Counted from the stretch's first letter, positions 27,305 to 36,204 are shown. The stretch: 64,000 nucleotides of DNA from Bacillus salacetis (GCF_003581585.1 NZ_QXIR01000025.1:1-64000), one strand, 5' to 3'. The notes: generated by a model from the sequence alone, not told the origin. A program made the numbers and translations.

Positions 27305-27577
27305 TCAGTTAGATTCTTCTTTATCCACTGAGAAAGGAAAATGCCTGCGTTCCGCTTCTTCTACGATGGAATTCATTTTCCTCAACTTCAGGCCGACTAC
27401 AATTCTATACATCGTAAAAAGTCCTGGATTCTCAATATCTCCTCTTTCAATGCTCGCCAGATGTTTTGCATCCATATTGGACTGATATGCCAATTCTTCC
27501 ACTGATAATCCTTTCTGCCTTCTTAATGCACGGATTTCCATTCCTATCGTTTTCGCCATTTCTTTTTCTGAGCCCAT
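27305..27577 (-). CDS. XRE-family regulator upstream of comK
   Basis: 90 residues with one HTH_3 domain: GMEIRALRRQKGLSVEELAYQS, then AKHLASIERGDIENPGLFTMYRI. It is paralogous to the protein at 26235. I start it at ATG 27577, with GGGTGG 8 nt upstream; GTG 27589 lies inside that site. A terminator separates it from comK. No gene is seen in 27578-27896, the divergent space before the oxidoreductase. Confidence 0.82.
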   Translation of the reverse strand: MGSEKEMAKTIGMEIRALRRQKGLSVEELAYQSNMDAKHLASIERGDIENPGLFTMYRIVVGLKLRKMNSIVEEAERRHFPFSVDKEESN

Positions 27578-27896
27578 CTTATGTACCACCCTTTTTCCAC
27601 CATTATTTATGTAGAAAAAAGATGCGAAAACCGTTTAAATGACCTATAATGTAAAAATATGTAAAACAACTTCAATTTATTTTTGAAACTCTTGGTTTAT
27701 CAATAAATAAGAACCATTTCAGTTAAACCGATTGGTGAAGTGTATTTTTGATATCCCACAAACAATCACGGGAGGATTGATATCAAAACGGAAGAATTCA
27801 GCCATAGCCTTTTGCTTTACTAAAGGCATAAAAATCTCACTATCCAACAATAATAAATAGAGTATATTCACTCCAAAGAAGACAGGAGAATAGAGA

Positions 27897-28937
27897 ATGA
27901 TAGCTGTGCAAGTAACGGGATACGGCGGAGTCGAGAAGCTGGAAATAGTTGATATCCCCATCCCTGAACCAAAGGAACATGAAGTGCTTGTGAAAGTGAA
28001 GGCATGTGCGATCAATAATACGGAAATCTGGATGAGGGAAGGGGCTTACGGCAAGGACACCAAGTCTGGGTGGCGACCGGAAGGAGTCCAATTCCCCCGA
28101 ACGCCCGGCTCTGATATAACGGGTACTGTCGTAAAGGCAGGGAGTGCTGTTAATGAAGGGATGCTGGGGAGGGATGTCGTCCTTTTTCCGTTCACCTCAA
28201 GCGGCGGGACGGGGACCGAACATATTGCAGAAGATATGTCTTTCATCGGTTCGGAGTATGATGGAGGATATGCGGAATATGTCGCGTGGCCCGCAGATCT
28301 TTGCTTTGATATGCCTCTTTCAGGTTATATGGAAAGTGCTGTCTTCTCGGTGAGCGGTTTAACAGCCTGGCATATGCTGGAGCAGTTACAGGTCAAGCCC
28401 GGCGAGACGATCATGGTTACGGGTGCCAACGGAGGTGTCGGTTCATTAAATGTCCAGATTGCTTCAAAGGTTCTTGGTGCGAAGGTCATTGCCATTGTCG
28501 GGGACTTGGAGCTGGAAGGCGAGATGAAAGAGCTTGGGGCAGCCCATGTGTTGTCTTATAGATCGGCTGACCTTGCCAAAGAGATTGTGGGAGTGAATGG
28601 AGGTCCGATTGACTCGGTCGCCGATGTCGTCGGTGATGCCCTTTTCCCGGCATCCCTTGAAGTATTGAAAAAGGGAGGGAAATTCTGTACTTCCGGTTCC
28701 GCCGGCGGCCAGAAGACCGAATTGGATTTCAGGACGCTGTATTTGAAGCATATTACCTTTTATGGATCGGTATTGGGAACAAGGGAAGAGTTTCGGAGGA
28801 TGCTGTCCGCCATTTCAGCAGGCAGGATCAAGCCGGTGATTGACCGGACCTTTCCATTGCAGGAAGCAAGGGAAGCGCAGGAGTATTTTAAACAGTCCGG
28901 GAAGCTGGGGAAAGTCGTGCTGCTTCCAGAAGGATGA
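27897..28937 (+). CDS. Medium-chain zinc-type alcohol dehydrogenase/quinone oxidoreductase
   Basis: 346-residue MDR-superfamily oxidoreductase. The N-terminal GroES-like domain is VLVKVKACAINNTEIWMREG and PRTPGSDITGTVVKAG. The Rossmann domain has VTGANGGVGSLNVQIASKVLGAKV for NAD(P)H binding. The zinc ligands of true alcohol dehydrogenases are not all evident, so a quinone oxidoreductase/enoyl reductase-like activity is more likely. AGGAGA lies upstream of ATG 27897. A short GGATGG/CCATCC terminator follows at 28939-28960. Confidence 0.88.
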   Translation: MIAVQVTGYGGVEKLEIVDIPIPEPKEHEVLVKVKACAINNTEIWMREGAYGKDTKSGWRPEGVQFPRTPGSDITGTVVKAGSAVNEGMLGRDVVLFPFTSSGGTGTEHIAEDMSFIGSEYDGGYAEYVAWPADLCFDMPLSGYMESAVFSVSGLTAWHMLEQLQVKPGETIMVTGANGGVGSLNVQIASKVLGAKVIAIVGDLELEGEMKELGAAHVLSYRSADLAKEIVGVNGGPIDSVADVVGDALFPASLEVLKKGGKFCTSGSAGGQKTELDFRTLYLKHITFYGSVLGTREEFRRMLSAISAGRIKPVIDRTFPLQEAREAQEYFKQSGKLGKVVLLPEG

Positions 28938-29123
28938 GGGATGGTGCCGGCCATCCTTTTATATAAACGGCATTTGCAGTCACACAAAGTCTCTCTGCCT
29001 CAGGGAGGCTTATTTTCATTGTCATCAGGGTGTGGAATGGTATATTTTCATCCAAAATCAGTTATTTTGGACAGGGAAGCTTCAGTATACAGCCGGTATA
29101 ATGACTATTTTTTAAAAAAGTGA

Positions 29124-29176
29124 TTGCCAGAGATTCCGCTTATTGTTATAGTGTGTATATAGACATACACACTATA
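29124..29176 (+). promoter_or_regulatory. Sigma-A promoter with overlapping GntR operator
   Basis: -35 TTGCCA (29124-29129), 17-bp spacer, -10 TATAGT (29147-29152). A perfect inverted repeat covers the -10 and start site: TATAGTGTGTAT (29147-29158) and its inverse (29165-29176), spacer 6. GTGTA...TACAC half-sites are typical of YtrA-type GntR regulators, one of which is encoded in this operon. Repression by occlusion is inferred. Confidence 0.8.
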
Positions 29177-29198
29177 ACACTTAAAGAGGAGAATTCAG

Positions 29199-29699
29199 AT
29201 GGAGTTTCTTGATTATTTATGGGCTTATTTCATTGTTTTTGTTTTTGCTGCCATTCCGTTTTTCGAAGCGTTTGGCGTTATCACTTTGGGGATTTTGGCT
29301 GGTCTGCCTGCAGTTCCGGTCATCTTGGTCAGTCTGGTCGGCAATATATTGACGGTTTTGCTATTGATTGTGTTCATCAATAAATTCAAAGAGTGGAGAA
29401 GGAAGCGAAAAGGGGAGGAAGCAGAGAAACAGCAAAGCAAAAGGGCTGTTCGCGCACAGAATCTTTGGAACAAATTTGGTATGCCCGGTTTGGCGTTTAT
29501 CGGGCCATTATTTGTCGGCAGTCATTTGACAGCCTTCATGTGTGTTACGCTAGGGGGACAGAAGAAAAGGACATCTATCTGGATGGTCTCAAGCATCACG
29601 GTTTGGGGCATTGTCTTCGCACTGCTGACTCATTTCGGTGTTGACTTCCTTGGCTATGAGGATAGAGGGGTACTCAAGGATCTGATACAAGTAGACTGA
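29199..29699 (+). CDS. Putative small multi-drug export protein
   Basis: 166-residue membrane protein of the Sm_multidrug_ex class. About four membrane segments: YFIVFVFAAIPFFEAFGVITL, LVSLVGNILTVLLLIVFI, the GMPGLAFIGPLFVGSHLTAF region, and IWMVSSITVWGIVFALL. Between the second and third there is a strongly basic cytoplasmic loop (KEWRRKRKGEEAEKQQSKR). First gene of a GntR-controlled operon. AGAGGAG lies 8 nt before ATG 29199. Transport of drugs or antimicrobial peptides is suggested only by family name and by the ABC partners. Confidence 0.82.
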   Translation: MEFLDYLWAYFIVFVFAAIPFFEAFGVITLGILAGLPAVPVILVSLVGNILTVLLLIVFINKFKEWRRKRKGEEAEKQQSKRAVRAQNLWNKFGMPGLAFIGPLFVGSHLTAFMCVTLGGQKKRTSIWMVSSITVWGIVFALLTHFGVDFLGYEDRGVLKDLIQVD

Positions 29700-29734
29700 G
29701 AAACCACGGATAAAGGAGTAGTGAACGAACATTG

Positions 29735-30472
29735 ATGAAAGATGCATGGTGGTTAGCTCGAAAAGAATTTCGTTTTTATAAAATCTCTATAGGGTTTTCA
29801 GTGGTCGTGACCATATTGCTGGCAGCACTGATATCCTTCAGTTTGGAACAATCCGACAGCAATGTGTTTCATCCTGAGGGGTCAAAGGATAAATTCATCT
29901 TTATGGATATCATTTTTGTGCTGGTGACCCCGTCCTTATCAGCGATCTTCATGTCCGGTCCGTATTTGAGCTTGAAAGCGGTGAAGGAGGATCCGTTCAG
30001 TAAAAGGATGGCTTATCTAAGATCACTTCCCATCCCGGTTAATGTCCTTTCACTTAGCCGTACGATCATGATGCTCATGACCTTTACCTTATTGAGCCTG
30101 GTATTCTATGCAACCTTTACTTTCGTGCTGTATGACCAAATATTTGAGCATTTAACCGTGGCCGAGTATTTCACTTTCCTGGTCATCTGGCTGGGTTACG
30201 CGGCTGCAATGGGCGGGTTCAATCCGTTCATAGAGTATGGAACGAACGGGAAGGTCCTTCACACAGTCCCATATCTGTTGATGATCCTGCTTGCTTTCGT
30301 CATCTTCGTATTCTACCAGCTTGCGGGAAATGGAATTGTTGAATCCACCATCTCCCTTTCTACCACTATAGGGTGGCCGATTGCCTTACTCTTTCTTTTC
30401 GTTGGAGCAGCCGGATGCGTAGGATGGAACAAGCTGTTAACGGTCCGCCTGGCCAGACGGGATTATGTATAG
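29735..30472 (+). CDS. ABC-2 type transporter permease
   Basis: 245-residue permease with six hydrophobic segments (for example SIGFSVVVTILLAALISF, IIFVLVTPSLSAIFM, FTLLSLVFYATFTFVL, LLMILLAFVIFVFYQL, IALLFLFVGAAGCVGW). It would pair with the ATPase at 30892. ATG 29735 lies 16 nt after AAAGGAG; a four-codon frame GTG-AAC-GAA-CAT-TGA starts close to that site and its stop overlaps the ATG (TGATG), so translation may be coupled. Same layout as the Bacillus GntR/ABC (ytr-like) operons. Confidence 0.82.
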   Translation: MKDAWWLARKEFRFYKISIGFSVVVTILLAALISFSLEQSDSNVFHPEGSKDKFIFMDIIFVLVTPSLSAIFMSGPYLSLKAVKEDPFSKRMAYLRSLPIPVNVLSLSRTIMMLMTFTLLSLVFYATFTFVLYDQIFEHLTVAEYFTFLVIWLGYAAAMGGFNPFIEYGTNGKVLHTVPYLLMILLAFVIFVFYQLAGNGIVESTISLSTTIGWPIALLFLFVGAAGCVGWNKLLTVRLARRDYV

Positions 30473-30489
30473 AGAAGGGGGGAGCAGGA

Positions 30490-30882
30490 ATGAAGCTGCC
30501 GATCCGTGTTTCAGATGACAGCAGGGAACCGATTTACCACCAGATCGAAACGCAATTGAAGGCTTTGATCATTGGCGGACAGCTGCCGCCCGGCACTCCT
30601 CTCCCATCGATCAGGGCAATGGCCGGTGAACTGAAATGCAGTCTGATCACAACGAGAAGAGCTTATCAGAACCTTGAAACAGGGGGCTACATCAAGACTG
30701 TTCAAGGAAAAGGGACGTTTGTTAAGGAGATTGAAGAGGTGCTGAAGCAAGAAACCAAGGATAAAGTGGTTTATGATGTCCTTCAGAAAGCGGTTGAACA
30801 AGCAAAGCAATTAGGGACTTCGAAGGAAGAAATCCGGATGATATTCGAAGAAGTGTTAACGGGACACTATGAAGATTCTTAG
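30490..30882 (+). CDS. YtrA-subfamily GntR repressor
   Basis: 130 residues. The N-terminal winged helix (PIYHQIETQLKALIIGGQLPPG, PSIRAMAGELKCS, TTRRAYQNLETGGYI) is followed by a short helical C-terminus (VLQKAVEQAKQLGTSKEEIRMIF), the YtrA subfamily layout without a large effector domain. ATG 30490 has GGGGGGAG upstream; a longer frame from 30373 overlaps the permease and lacks support. Encoded between permease and ATPase. It should bind the palindrome at 29147-29176 and autoregulate the operon, perhaps released by cell-envelope-active compounds. Confidence 0.88.
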   Translation: MKLPIRVSDDSREPIYHQIETQLKALIIGGQLPPGTPLPSIRAMAGELKCSLITTRRAYQNLETGGYIKTVQGKGTFVKEIEEVLKQETKDKVVYDVLQKAVEQAKQLGTSKEEIRMIFEEVLTGHYEDS

Positions 30883-30891
30883 GGAGGGGGA

Positions 30892-31770
30892 ATGGCATTG
30901 AATCATTCAGTATTGGAAGTAAAAGGGCTGGAGAAGAAGTATAAGAAATTCAAGTTTGGGCCCGTCCACTTACGTCTTGAAAAAGGAACAGCTGTGGCGC
31001 TCCTGGGCGGGAATGGTTCAGGGAAAAGCACCTTGTTCAGGTTGTTGATGAATATCCTTCAGCCTGAAGCCGGCACCGTCACTCTATTTGGAGCTGACAT
31101 GGGGGATCATGGGACGGAGGCCAAAAGAAGGATCGGTTTCGTAGGGGATATGCTGGAGCCGTTTTCCTCCCAAAGAATCAAGGATATTGCAAGCCTCGTT
31201 TCTCACTGGTATCCCACGTGGGACCAGGCACGGTATTCTCATTTCATCAAAAGATATGGAATTGATGAAAATGAAAAGTATGGCAAGTGTTCGAAAGGGA
31301 CAAAGAAGAAGGTCGAGTTCGTTCTGTCTCTTTGCCATTCCCCGGACATCCTTCTACTGGATGAACCATCGGCTAACCTTGATATCGTTTCCCAGAGGAA
31401 GGTCAAAGAAGACTTAGTGAATTTCCTGGAGGATGGGGAAAAAAGTATCTTGTTGGCAACCCACATCATGGATGACGTCAGACAAATTTGTGATTATATT
31501 TATATATTAGAAGATGGGCAAGTCAACCAGTTCTTCGAAAAAGATGAAATTCACGAAAAGTGGGCGGCAATCTGGGTGAATGAACTTCCGGAACACTTGA
31601 AGGATCATCCGAATGTTTTCCGCGTCAATCATTTGAGCGGCTCCACCGTTCAGGTTGTAACCAATGATCTTTCCAAGCTGGAAGAAGATTTGCTGGGGAA
31701 TCATGTTTCCGTTGAACAAGTAAGCCGGTTGACACTGGAAGAAATCATTGAGTATATGATCGAAGGATAG
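30892..31770 (+). CDS. ABC transporter ATP-binding protein
   Basis: 292-residue ATPase. Walker A GGNGSGKST, the signature region CSKGTKKKVEFVLSL (a variant of LSGGQ, as in YtrB-type proteins), Walker B DILLLDEPSANLD, and the switch His in LATHIMDD. The C-terminal ~80 residues form a regulatory domain. GGAGGGGG lies upstream of ATG 30892, 9 bp after the GntR stop. Drives the ABC-2 permease at 29735. Last gene of the operon, followed by a strong terminator. Confidence 0.92.
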   Translation: MALNHSVLEVKGLEKKYKKFKFGPVHLRLEKGTAVALLGGNGSGKSTLFRLLMNILQPEAGTVTLFGADMGDHGTEAKRRIGFVGDMLEPFSSQRIKDIASLVSHWYPTWDQARYSHFIKRYGIDENEKYGKCSKGTKKKVEFVLSLCHSPDILLLDEPSANLDIVSQRKVKEDLVNFLEDGEKSILLATHIMDDVRQICDYIYILEDGQVNQFFEKDEIHEKWAAIWVNELPEHLKDHPNVFRVNHLSGSTVQVVTNDLSKLEEDLLGNHVSVEQVSRLTLEEIIEYMIEG

Positions 31771-31810
31771 ATTTAAACAGAAAATAGTATCAGGGCATAT
31801 GATAGATAAA

Positions 31811-31845
31811 GAGGGCGAATTCTGATGGATTTCGCCCTCTTTTTA
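31811..31845 (+). terminator. Terminator of the GntR-ABC operon
   Basis: GAGGGCGAA pairs with TTCGCCCTC, then T5. A MITE-like element is inserted directly downstream. Confidence 0.88.
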
Positions 31846-31850
31846 TTTAA

Positions 31851-32041
31851 GGCTCTTTTCGTAAACTTTGTTGCTATTCAATGTGAACTTCAACTAATAT
31901 CCTGGTATATCGTCGTAAAAACCCCGGTGAGAAGAAAAGAAAAGAGCTGCTCGTTTTTTTCGAGAGTAAAACCTTTGTATACAGGGGAAAAATCCGGCAC
32001 CTGGGATTTTTCCGAAAGCAGCAATATATGCGAAAACAGTC
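31851..32041. mobile_element. MITE-like element copy 1 (191 bp)
   Basis: Begins GGCTCTTTTCGTAAACTTTG and ends with the inverse-type GCGAAAACAGTC. Flanked by the perfect 8-bp duplication TTATTTAA (31843-31850 and 32042-32049). Nearly the same sequence occurs at 39614, 57622 and 63689. It carries no gene; a small internal hairpin (AAAATCC/GGGATTTT) is present. An 8-bp duplication and GGCTCTT ends resemble ISL3-family insertion sequences, so such a transposase may mobilise it. Confidence 0.88.
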
Positions 32042-32151
32042 TTATTTAAAAATTCTATGGTATGGAGAACTATCATTCATTGAGTCTGTGCTCACATAGG
32101 AAGATGTAACTGCCCATCAGGTCTGAAAGTCTCTCCATGCATCTGAGGATT

Positions 32152-32634
32152 CTACTGCTTTCCAATCACCAGTCTTGCTTGGGCTCCGCTCCGCCATTTT
32201 TTCACCGCAGAGACCGAAACCTGTTCCCGCTCGGCGATTTCCCTGACATTCATCATTCCGATGTAGGTGTAGAGGACCCATTTCTTCTGTGGATCTGTCA
32301 ACGGCAGGAAGTAGGTCATGAGGGTTTCCGCTTCCAGGCGGCCGGTTACCGAATCGTCAGGAAGCATCTCCCAGAAGTCTGTGCCATCTGGATACGCACA
32401 ACCCTCTTTCCATTTCACCTGCCGCCGCAGTTCATCCATACACCTGCCTTTGATGGTCGTGTAGGCATAACCAGTGAAGCTGCCTTTTCCTTCCTCAAAC
32501 TTTTCCCAGGCTTCCCACAGCGCGGTCATTCCGATTTGATAAAATTCACCCTTTTCCTTGTAAATATGAAGTGTACTTATGATTTTGTGAATCATCGGCT
32601 CATACTGCTCCAGTACCTCGTTAAAATCTTTCAA
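32152..32634 (-). CDS. Sigma-70 family RNA polymerase sigma factor
   Basis: 160 residues from TTG 32634, with GGAAGG 8 nt upstream (a 187-codon frame extends further but has no ribosome site). Region 2 is KGEFYQIGMTALWEAWEKFEEGKGSFTGYAYTTIKGRCMDELRR; region 4 is VREIAEREQVSVSAVKKWRSGAQARL. Small, without region 3, like ECF-related or accessory Bacillus sigma factors. No anti-sigma gene is adjacent. Its target promoters cannot be read here. Confidence 0.82.
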   Translation of the reverse strand: MKDFNEVLEQYEPMIHKIISTLHIYKEKGEFYQIGMTALWEAWEKFEEGKGSFTGYAYTTIKGRCMDELRRQVKWKEGCAYPDGTDFWEMLPDDSVTGRLEAETLMTYFLPLTDPQKKWVLYTYIGMMNVREIAEREQVSVSAVKKWRSGAQARLVIGKQ

Positions 32635-32996
32635 TCTGCAATCCTTCCAAAAGGCGCGCACTTTTATCTTATTCCCGGGTGAGTTCAGCATACTTGAGGG
32701 GAGCGATGCCGACAAAGAGGTGAAAAGCGTCTATGAAAGAGGTAAGAGGGAGTTTCCCCTGGGAAAACTGACCGGTAATCCCGAGGTAGAAATGGTTGAA
32801 GTGTTTTTGCACGTACAGAGTTATTCGTCTTGTATTGATGCTGCAGTGAAGGGGGCATGGGTTGCAATGTGAATTCAGTTCTATAGAATGAGATAAAAGG
32901 CAAGACTCGGCATTTTAAATGTAATGCTTGATGGAGTGGCCAAAAGGGAGAGTCGTTCTTCGCGGTAATCAAATAAGAGGAAGCAGGTGAAATATA
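32635..32996. other. Intergenic region between divergent genes
   Basis: Upstream of the sigma factor (minus) and the SEC-C protein (plus). A plus-strand frame ending at 32872 is open for about 60 codons and looks mildly coding (SVYERGKREFPLGKL), but has no proper start or ribosome site. No other feature. Confidence 0.35.
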
Positions 32997-34199
32997 GTGA
33001 GTGACAAAAATCAAGAGCAAGCAGTGGGAAGCGCTCTGTCAGAATTACATGAATACATGGATGAAGAAGCTGAGAAGCAATACAAGAAGTTTTGGCATGA
33101 AATCAATCTTCCATTGACTCTCAAGGAAGGATTAAGTACCTATACAAAAGCCGAATTGGATGCCATTAGGCGAAACATGGAGATCGCTAATGCCAGCAGC
33201 CTGAAGAAAGCGGACCTGCAGAAGGTGCTGGAAGAAAGGATTCCTGATCTTGGCAGCCAGTACCTCTTATGGGATGATGAACGATTCGGCTTGCTGGCAA
33301 AGATAGCCGAAAAGGGCGGCTATCTTTCTCCAGCCGATTTAGAGGCAGATCAAGTCGCTTATATCCGCTGTACCGGACTGATTTTTTCAGGGAGCAGGAA
33401 GGGCAAACCGGTCTTGGCTGTGCCTGCTAAATTGATCGAACCTGTCAGGAAATTGGCGGGGAATGACGAGGTAAAGGCAGTAATAAGCAGGAATACCGAA
33501 TGGATTAATCTGACCAAGGGGCTGCTTTATTACTATGGAACGTTAAGTATTGATTCGCTGATGGACTTGATGGAAAAGTATACAGGGAAAACCCTGGAGC
33601 TGAAGAGTTACCTCCAAGTGATACATGAAGCTATCTATTTCCGCAGTGATATTCACATAGATGAGGCTGGCTTCTCCAACAGAAGGGTGTTCGATCCCAA
33701 GAAGGTCCTGCAGGAACAGCAATCGAGAAGCGGCCTTTCCTACTATCCATTCACCAAGCAGCAGCTGATGGCAGCCGGTGAACCGGATTTCGTGGACCGG
33801 AGCAAGGCTTATATGGAGCTCGTCCGTTATTTAATCAAGAACTATAGCATCGATAAAGAGGGGGCAGATGAAATTGCGGAAGAATGTCTCTATGCAGCCA
33901 ATATCGGCCACGGTCCCAATGATGTTATGGAGTACTTGAGCTACACCATTGAGTTCGACAATCTTGAAACTGTCCAAGAGGTGATGGGCCGGGTCGTTAA
34001 TGTGATGAATCATACTCGGCAATGGAATCTTAAGGGGCATACCCCTGGTGAGCTGTTTCAAGAGGAGAAAGATCATCTCCGTCCGCTTCCTTCTGGAGGC
34101 CCCATTCTTACAAAGAGGCGGGAAGTGGCCAAAGTGGGACGGAACGAACCCTGTCCATGCGGAAGCGGGAAGAAGTATAAGAAGTGCTGCGGAAGATGA
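32997..34199 (+). CDS. SEC-C zinc-motif protein
   Basis: 400 residues. The last 22 form a SEC-C motif ([19 protein letters not shown]), a Cys4/Cys3His-type zinc site known from SecA tails and other proteins. The rest is helical: residues 30-110 contain a repeat-like region ([33 protein letters not shown]) resembling Rho-N/SAP-like helices. The centre is like winged-helix segments ([17 protein letters not shown]). GTG 32997 follows AGGTG by 7 nt. Role unknown; nucleic-acid or ribosome binding is only a guess. Confidence 0.8.
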   Translation: MSDKNQEQAVGSALSELHEYMDEEAEKQYKKFWHEINLPLTLKEGLSTYTKAELDAIRRNMEIANASSLKKADLQKVLEERIPDLGSQYLLWDDERFGLLAKIAEKGGYLSPADLEADQVAYIRCTGLIFSGSRKGKPVLAVPAKLIEPVRKLAGNDEVKAVISRNTEWINLTKGLLYYYGTLSIDSLMDLMEKYTGKTLELKSYLQVIHEAIYFRSDIHIDEAGFSNRRVFDPKKVLQEQQSRSGLSYYPFTKQQLMAAGEPDFVDRSKAYMELVRYLIKNYSIDKEGADEIAEECLYAANIGHGPNDVMEYLSYTIEFDNLETVQEVMGRVVNVMNHTRQWNLKGHTPGELFQEEKDHLRPLPSGGPILTKRREVAKVGRNEPCPCGSGKKYKKCCGR

Positions 34200-34298
34200 A
34201 GAATGAAAGTGGTGAGTGCTGAGCTTGCTTTTTATATGAGCCGCATGTGGTTTTTTTGAAAAAAAAAGGACTAAATGACCAAAAAAATTAACTATCAT

Positions 34299-34323
34299 GT
34301 TTTCTTAACTGTTAGTAGGGTAC
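34299..34323 (+). promoter_or_regulatory. Sigma-B-like promoter of the GAF-STAS gene
   Basis: GTTTTC, 13-bp spacer, GGGTAC, 37 bp before the ATG at 34360. Close to the Bacillus sigma-B consensus GTTTAA-N12-14-GGGTAT. The downstream protein is RsbR-like, which fits general-stress control. Confidence 0.65.
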
Positions 34324-34359
34324 TATACACTGATTACTTGTTTTGAAGGAGAATCGAAG

Positions 34360-35223
34360 ATGGACCACGTTACCGATTTACCAGTCATACATACTAAACG
34401 CTTCAGGAATTTTGATGAAGCTGCGCAAAGCATTCTCGCTATGATCAGTAAGATGATGGATATCAACACCCTGTTCATCGCGAAGAATGACAGAAGCACA
34501 AATGAAATCGTGAAAGTGGTCAATAAAGATAAGGAATTACTGCAAGAAGGAGAGACGCTTCCCTTTGGAGAAACATACTGCAAGGTGAGTGTGGATCACG
34601 GACGGGAAGTATTGGTCATCTCGGATATCACAAGCAACGAACGGACAAAATCACTGAATGTTACCCGGAACCTGGGGAGCGGAAGCTTTGTCGGCATTCC
34701 CATTAATTATGAGGACGGGAGCAACTACGGGACGATTTGCGGCCTGGATACCAAGCCGTTTGATCTCTCTGAGGAGCAGATATCAGTATTTGAAACCATG
34801 AGTTCCCTGCTTTCCTATGTCCTGGAACTGGATTATGCGAACAGGCAGATTGAAACGCTTTCTGCACCCATTGTGCCGATTGCTGAAGGAATTGCGGTAC
34901 TGCCGATTATCGGGGTCATCAATAATGACAGGGCGGAGACCATCATCCAGTCCACACTTGCCAAGAGCCAGGAAATGCAGCTGGAATACTTGGTGATCAA
35001 TCTATCCGGCATTACCCATATCGACGATGAAGTGATCTCATCCTTGCTGCGCATCGTCAATTTGATGAAGCTCGTTGGGGTCGAGCCGATCCTGACGGGA
35101 ATCCGGCCGGATATCGCCATTCAAGCGGTTAGGTCGCATGTCGATCTGGCATCCATCCGGATGGAATCGAACCTGGCGAATGCATTGAGTTATATTGGGT
35201 TTTCTCTGCAGATGACGACATAA
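34360..35223 (+). CDS. GAF-STAS protein, RsbR-like stress regulator
   Basis: 287 residues. The N-terminal GAF sensor domain (about 10-160: LFIAKNDRSTNEIV, FGETYCKVSV, GSFVGIPINYEDGSNYGTICGLD) is joined to a C-terminal STAS domain (about 170-285: LPIIGVINNDRAETIIQSTL, YLVINLSGITHIDDEVISSLL). This is the layout of stressosome RsbR paralogues that feed into sigma-B activation. The position that is a phosphorylatable Thr in RsbR (IDT) is Asp here (IDD), so it may be phospho-independent. AAGGAG lies 8 nt before the ATG. Monocistronic, with a sigma-B-like promoter. Confidence 0.85.
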   Translation: MDHVTDLPVIHTKRFRNFDEAAQSILAMISKMMDINTLFIAKNDRSTNEIVKVVNKDKELLQEGETLPFGETYCKVSVDHGREVLVISDITSNERTKSLNVTRNLGSGSFVGIPINYEDGSNYGTICGLDTKPFDLSEEQISVFETMSSLLSYVLELDYANRQIETLSAPIVPIAEGIAVLPIIGVINNDRAETIIQSTLAKSQEMQLEYLVINLSGITHIDDEVISSLLRIVNLMKLVGVEPILTGIRPDIAIQAVRSHVDLASIRMESNLANALSYIGFSLQMTT

Positions 35224-35474
35224 GAGCTGGAAAGAGGATTATGGTGAAGTGCTGTGTCCTTAACTAGGAAGTATAAGGCGGGATCTTTATGATTCCGTCT
35301 TTTTAGTGCTCTTTCTCCATTACATTTCTATTTTTAAAATTCCCCCTATTATCTGTTACCTATTTCACAGCATCGTGTTTATTTGGTTACATATGGCCAA
35401 TTGGCCGTCTTTTGAGTTTGTGTGTCTAAATGGAAGGGGTATAGATGGTCAAACGTATACAGGAGGGGTAATAC

Positions 35475-35774
35475 ATGACAACAACCTTAACAGTCATAGT
35501 GATCTTGATCGCCCTTTTCATCGTTTGGACCATCTACTCGAAAATGACATGGAAGCAAATCATGGTTGGCTCTGATCCAATCTCACAAGAACAAATCAGA
35601 AAAAAGTATGACCAGTTCCAGACCAGCGGCATTCGAAGCAAATTGAAAACCGAGGCTCGAATGGAGAGTGCACAGACGGCTGATGGGTTAGTCAGCGGGC
35701 AGTCACATGGATCTTCTACTCTGTTAAAACTAGTGGTGCACCGAAAAGACGTCGAGAAAATGAATGCACTATAG
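35475..35774 (+). CDS. Small single-pass membrane protein
   Basis: 99 residues. The N-terminal membrane anchor TLTVIVILIALFIVWTIYSKM is followed by a polar, cytoplasmic-type tail (SDPISQEQIRKKYDQFQTSGIRSKL). AGGAGGGG lies 7 nt before ATG 35475. Upstream, GTTTGT-N15-GGGTAT at 35416-35442 is a weaker sigma-B-like match. I recognise no family. Confidence 0.7.
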   Translation: MTTTLTVIVILIALFIVWTIYSKMTWKQIMVGSDPISQEQIRKKYDQFQTSGIRSKLKTEARMESAQTADGLVSGQSHGSSTLLKLVVHRKDVEKMNAL

Positions 35775-36001
35775 AACGTGATATATGGTGATAGATAAAT
35801 AAAAGCATGTCTTGATAGAGGCAGTAGATACAAGTAAAGGCATCTTGTACTTCAATTTTCGAACCCGTTAGATGAATCAGTTAAAGTATCATCCTATTAA
35901 CAACACAAAACAACTTAATTAAAACGAGAAAAAGCTCAGTAGTATTATACTGTGTCAGCTTGTAGACATGGTCCATTAATTAGACTTTGTCTATAACTTA
36001 G

Positions 36002-36026
36002 GCCGATTACTTAATCGGTCTTTTTC
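36002..36026 (+). terminator. Terminator, plus strand
   Basis: CCGATTA / TAATCGG stem, followed by TCTTTTTC. Confidence 0.7.
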
Positions 36027-36204
36027 AATGTTACTCCTTATATAGAATGTCATTAATCTTATATTGCTAATCCAAATAACACTCATTTAAAAGGCTTAAT
36101 TCGCAATTATTTATCAGACAGGAGATAGTTGTTAAACAACTTGCTATTTCATATGTTCATTTGTGATAAAAAAATAAGATACTAATATAGCAATAACAAT
36201 AAAA

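Noticed and set aside
32716-32830. Possible riboswitch in the GC-richer stretch before the SEC-C gene
   Set aside because: No conserved core of a known class could be matched and no terminator/antiterminator pair follows.
32690-32872. Plus-strand open frame (SVYERGKREFPLGKL...) between the sigma factor and SEC-C genes
   Set aside because: Mildly coding in appearance, but only a weak GTG start without ribosome site; not enough to call a gene.
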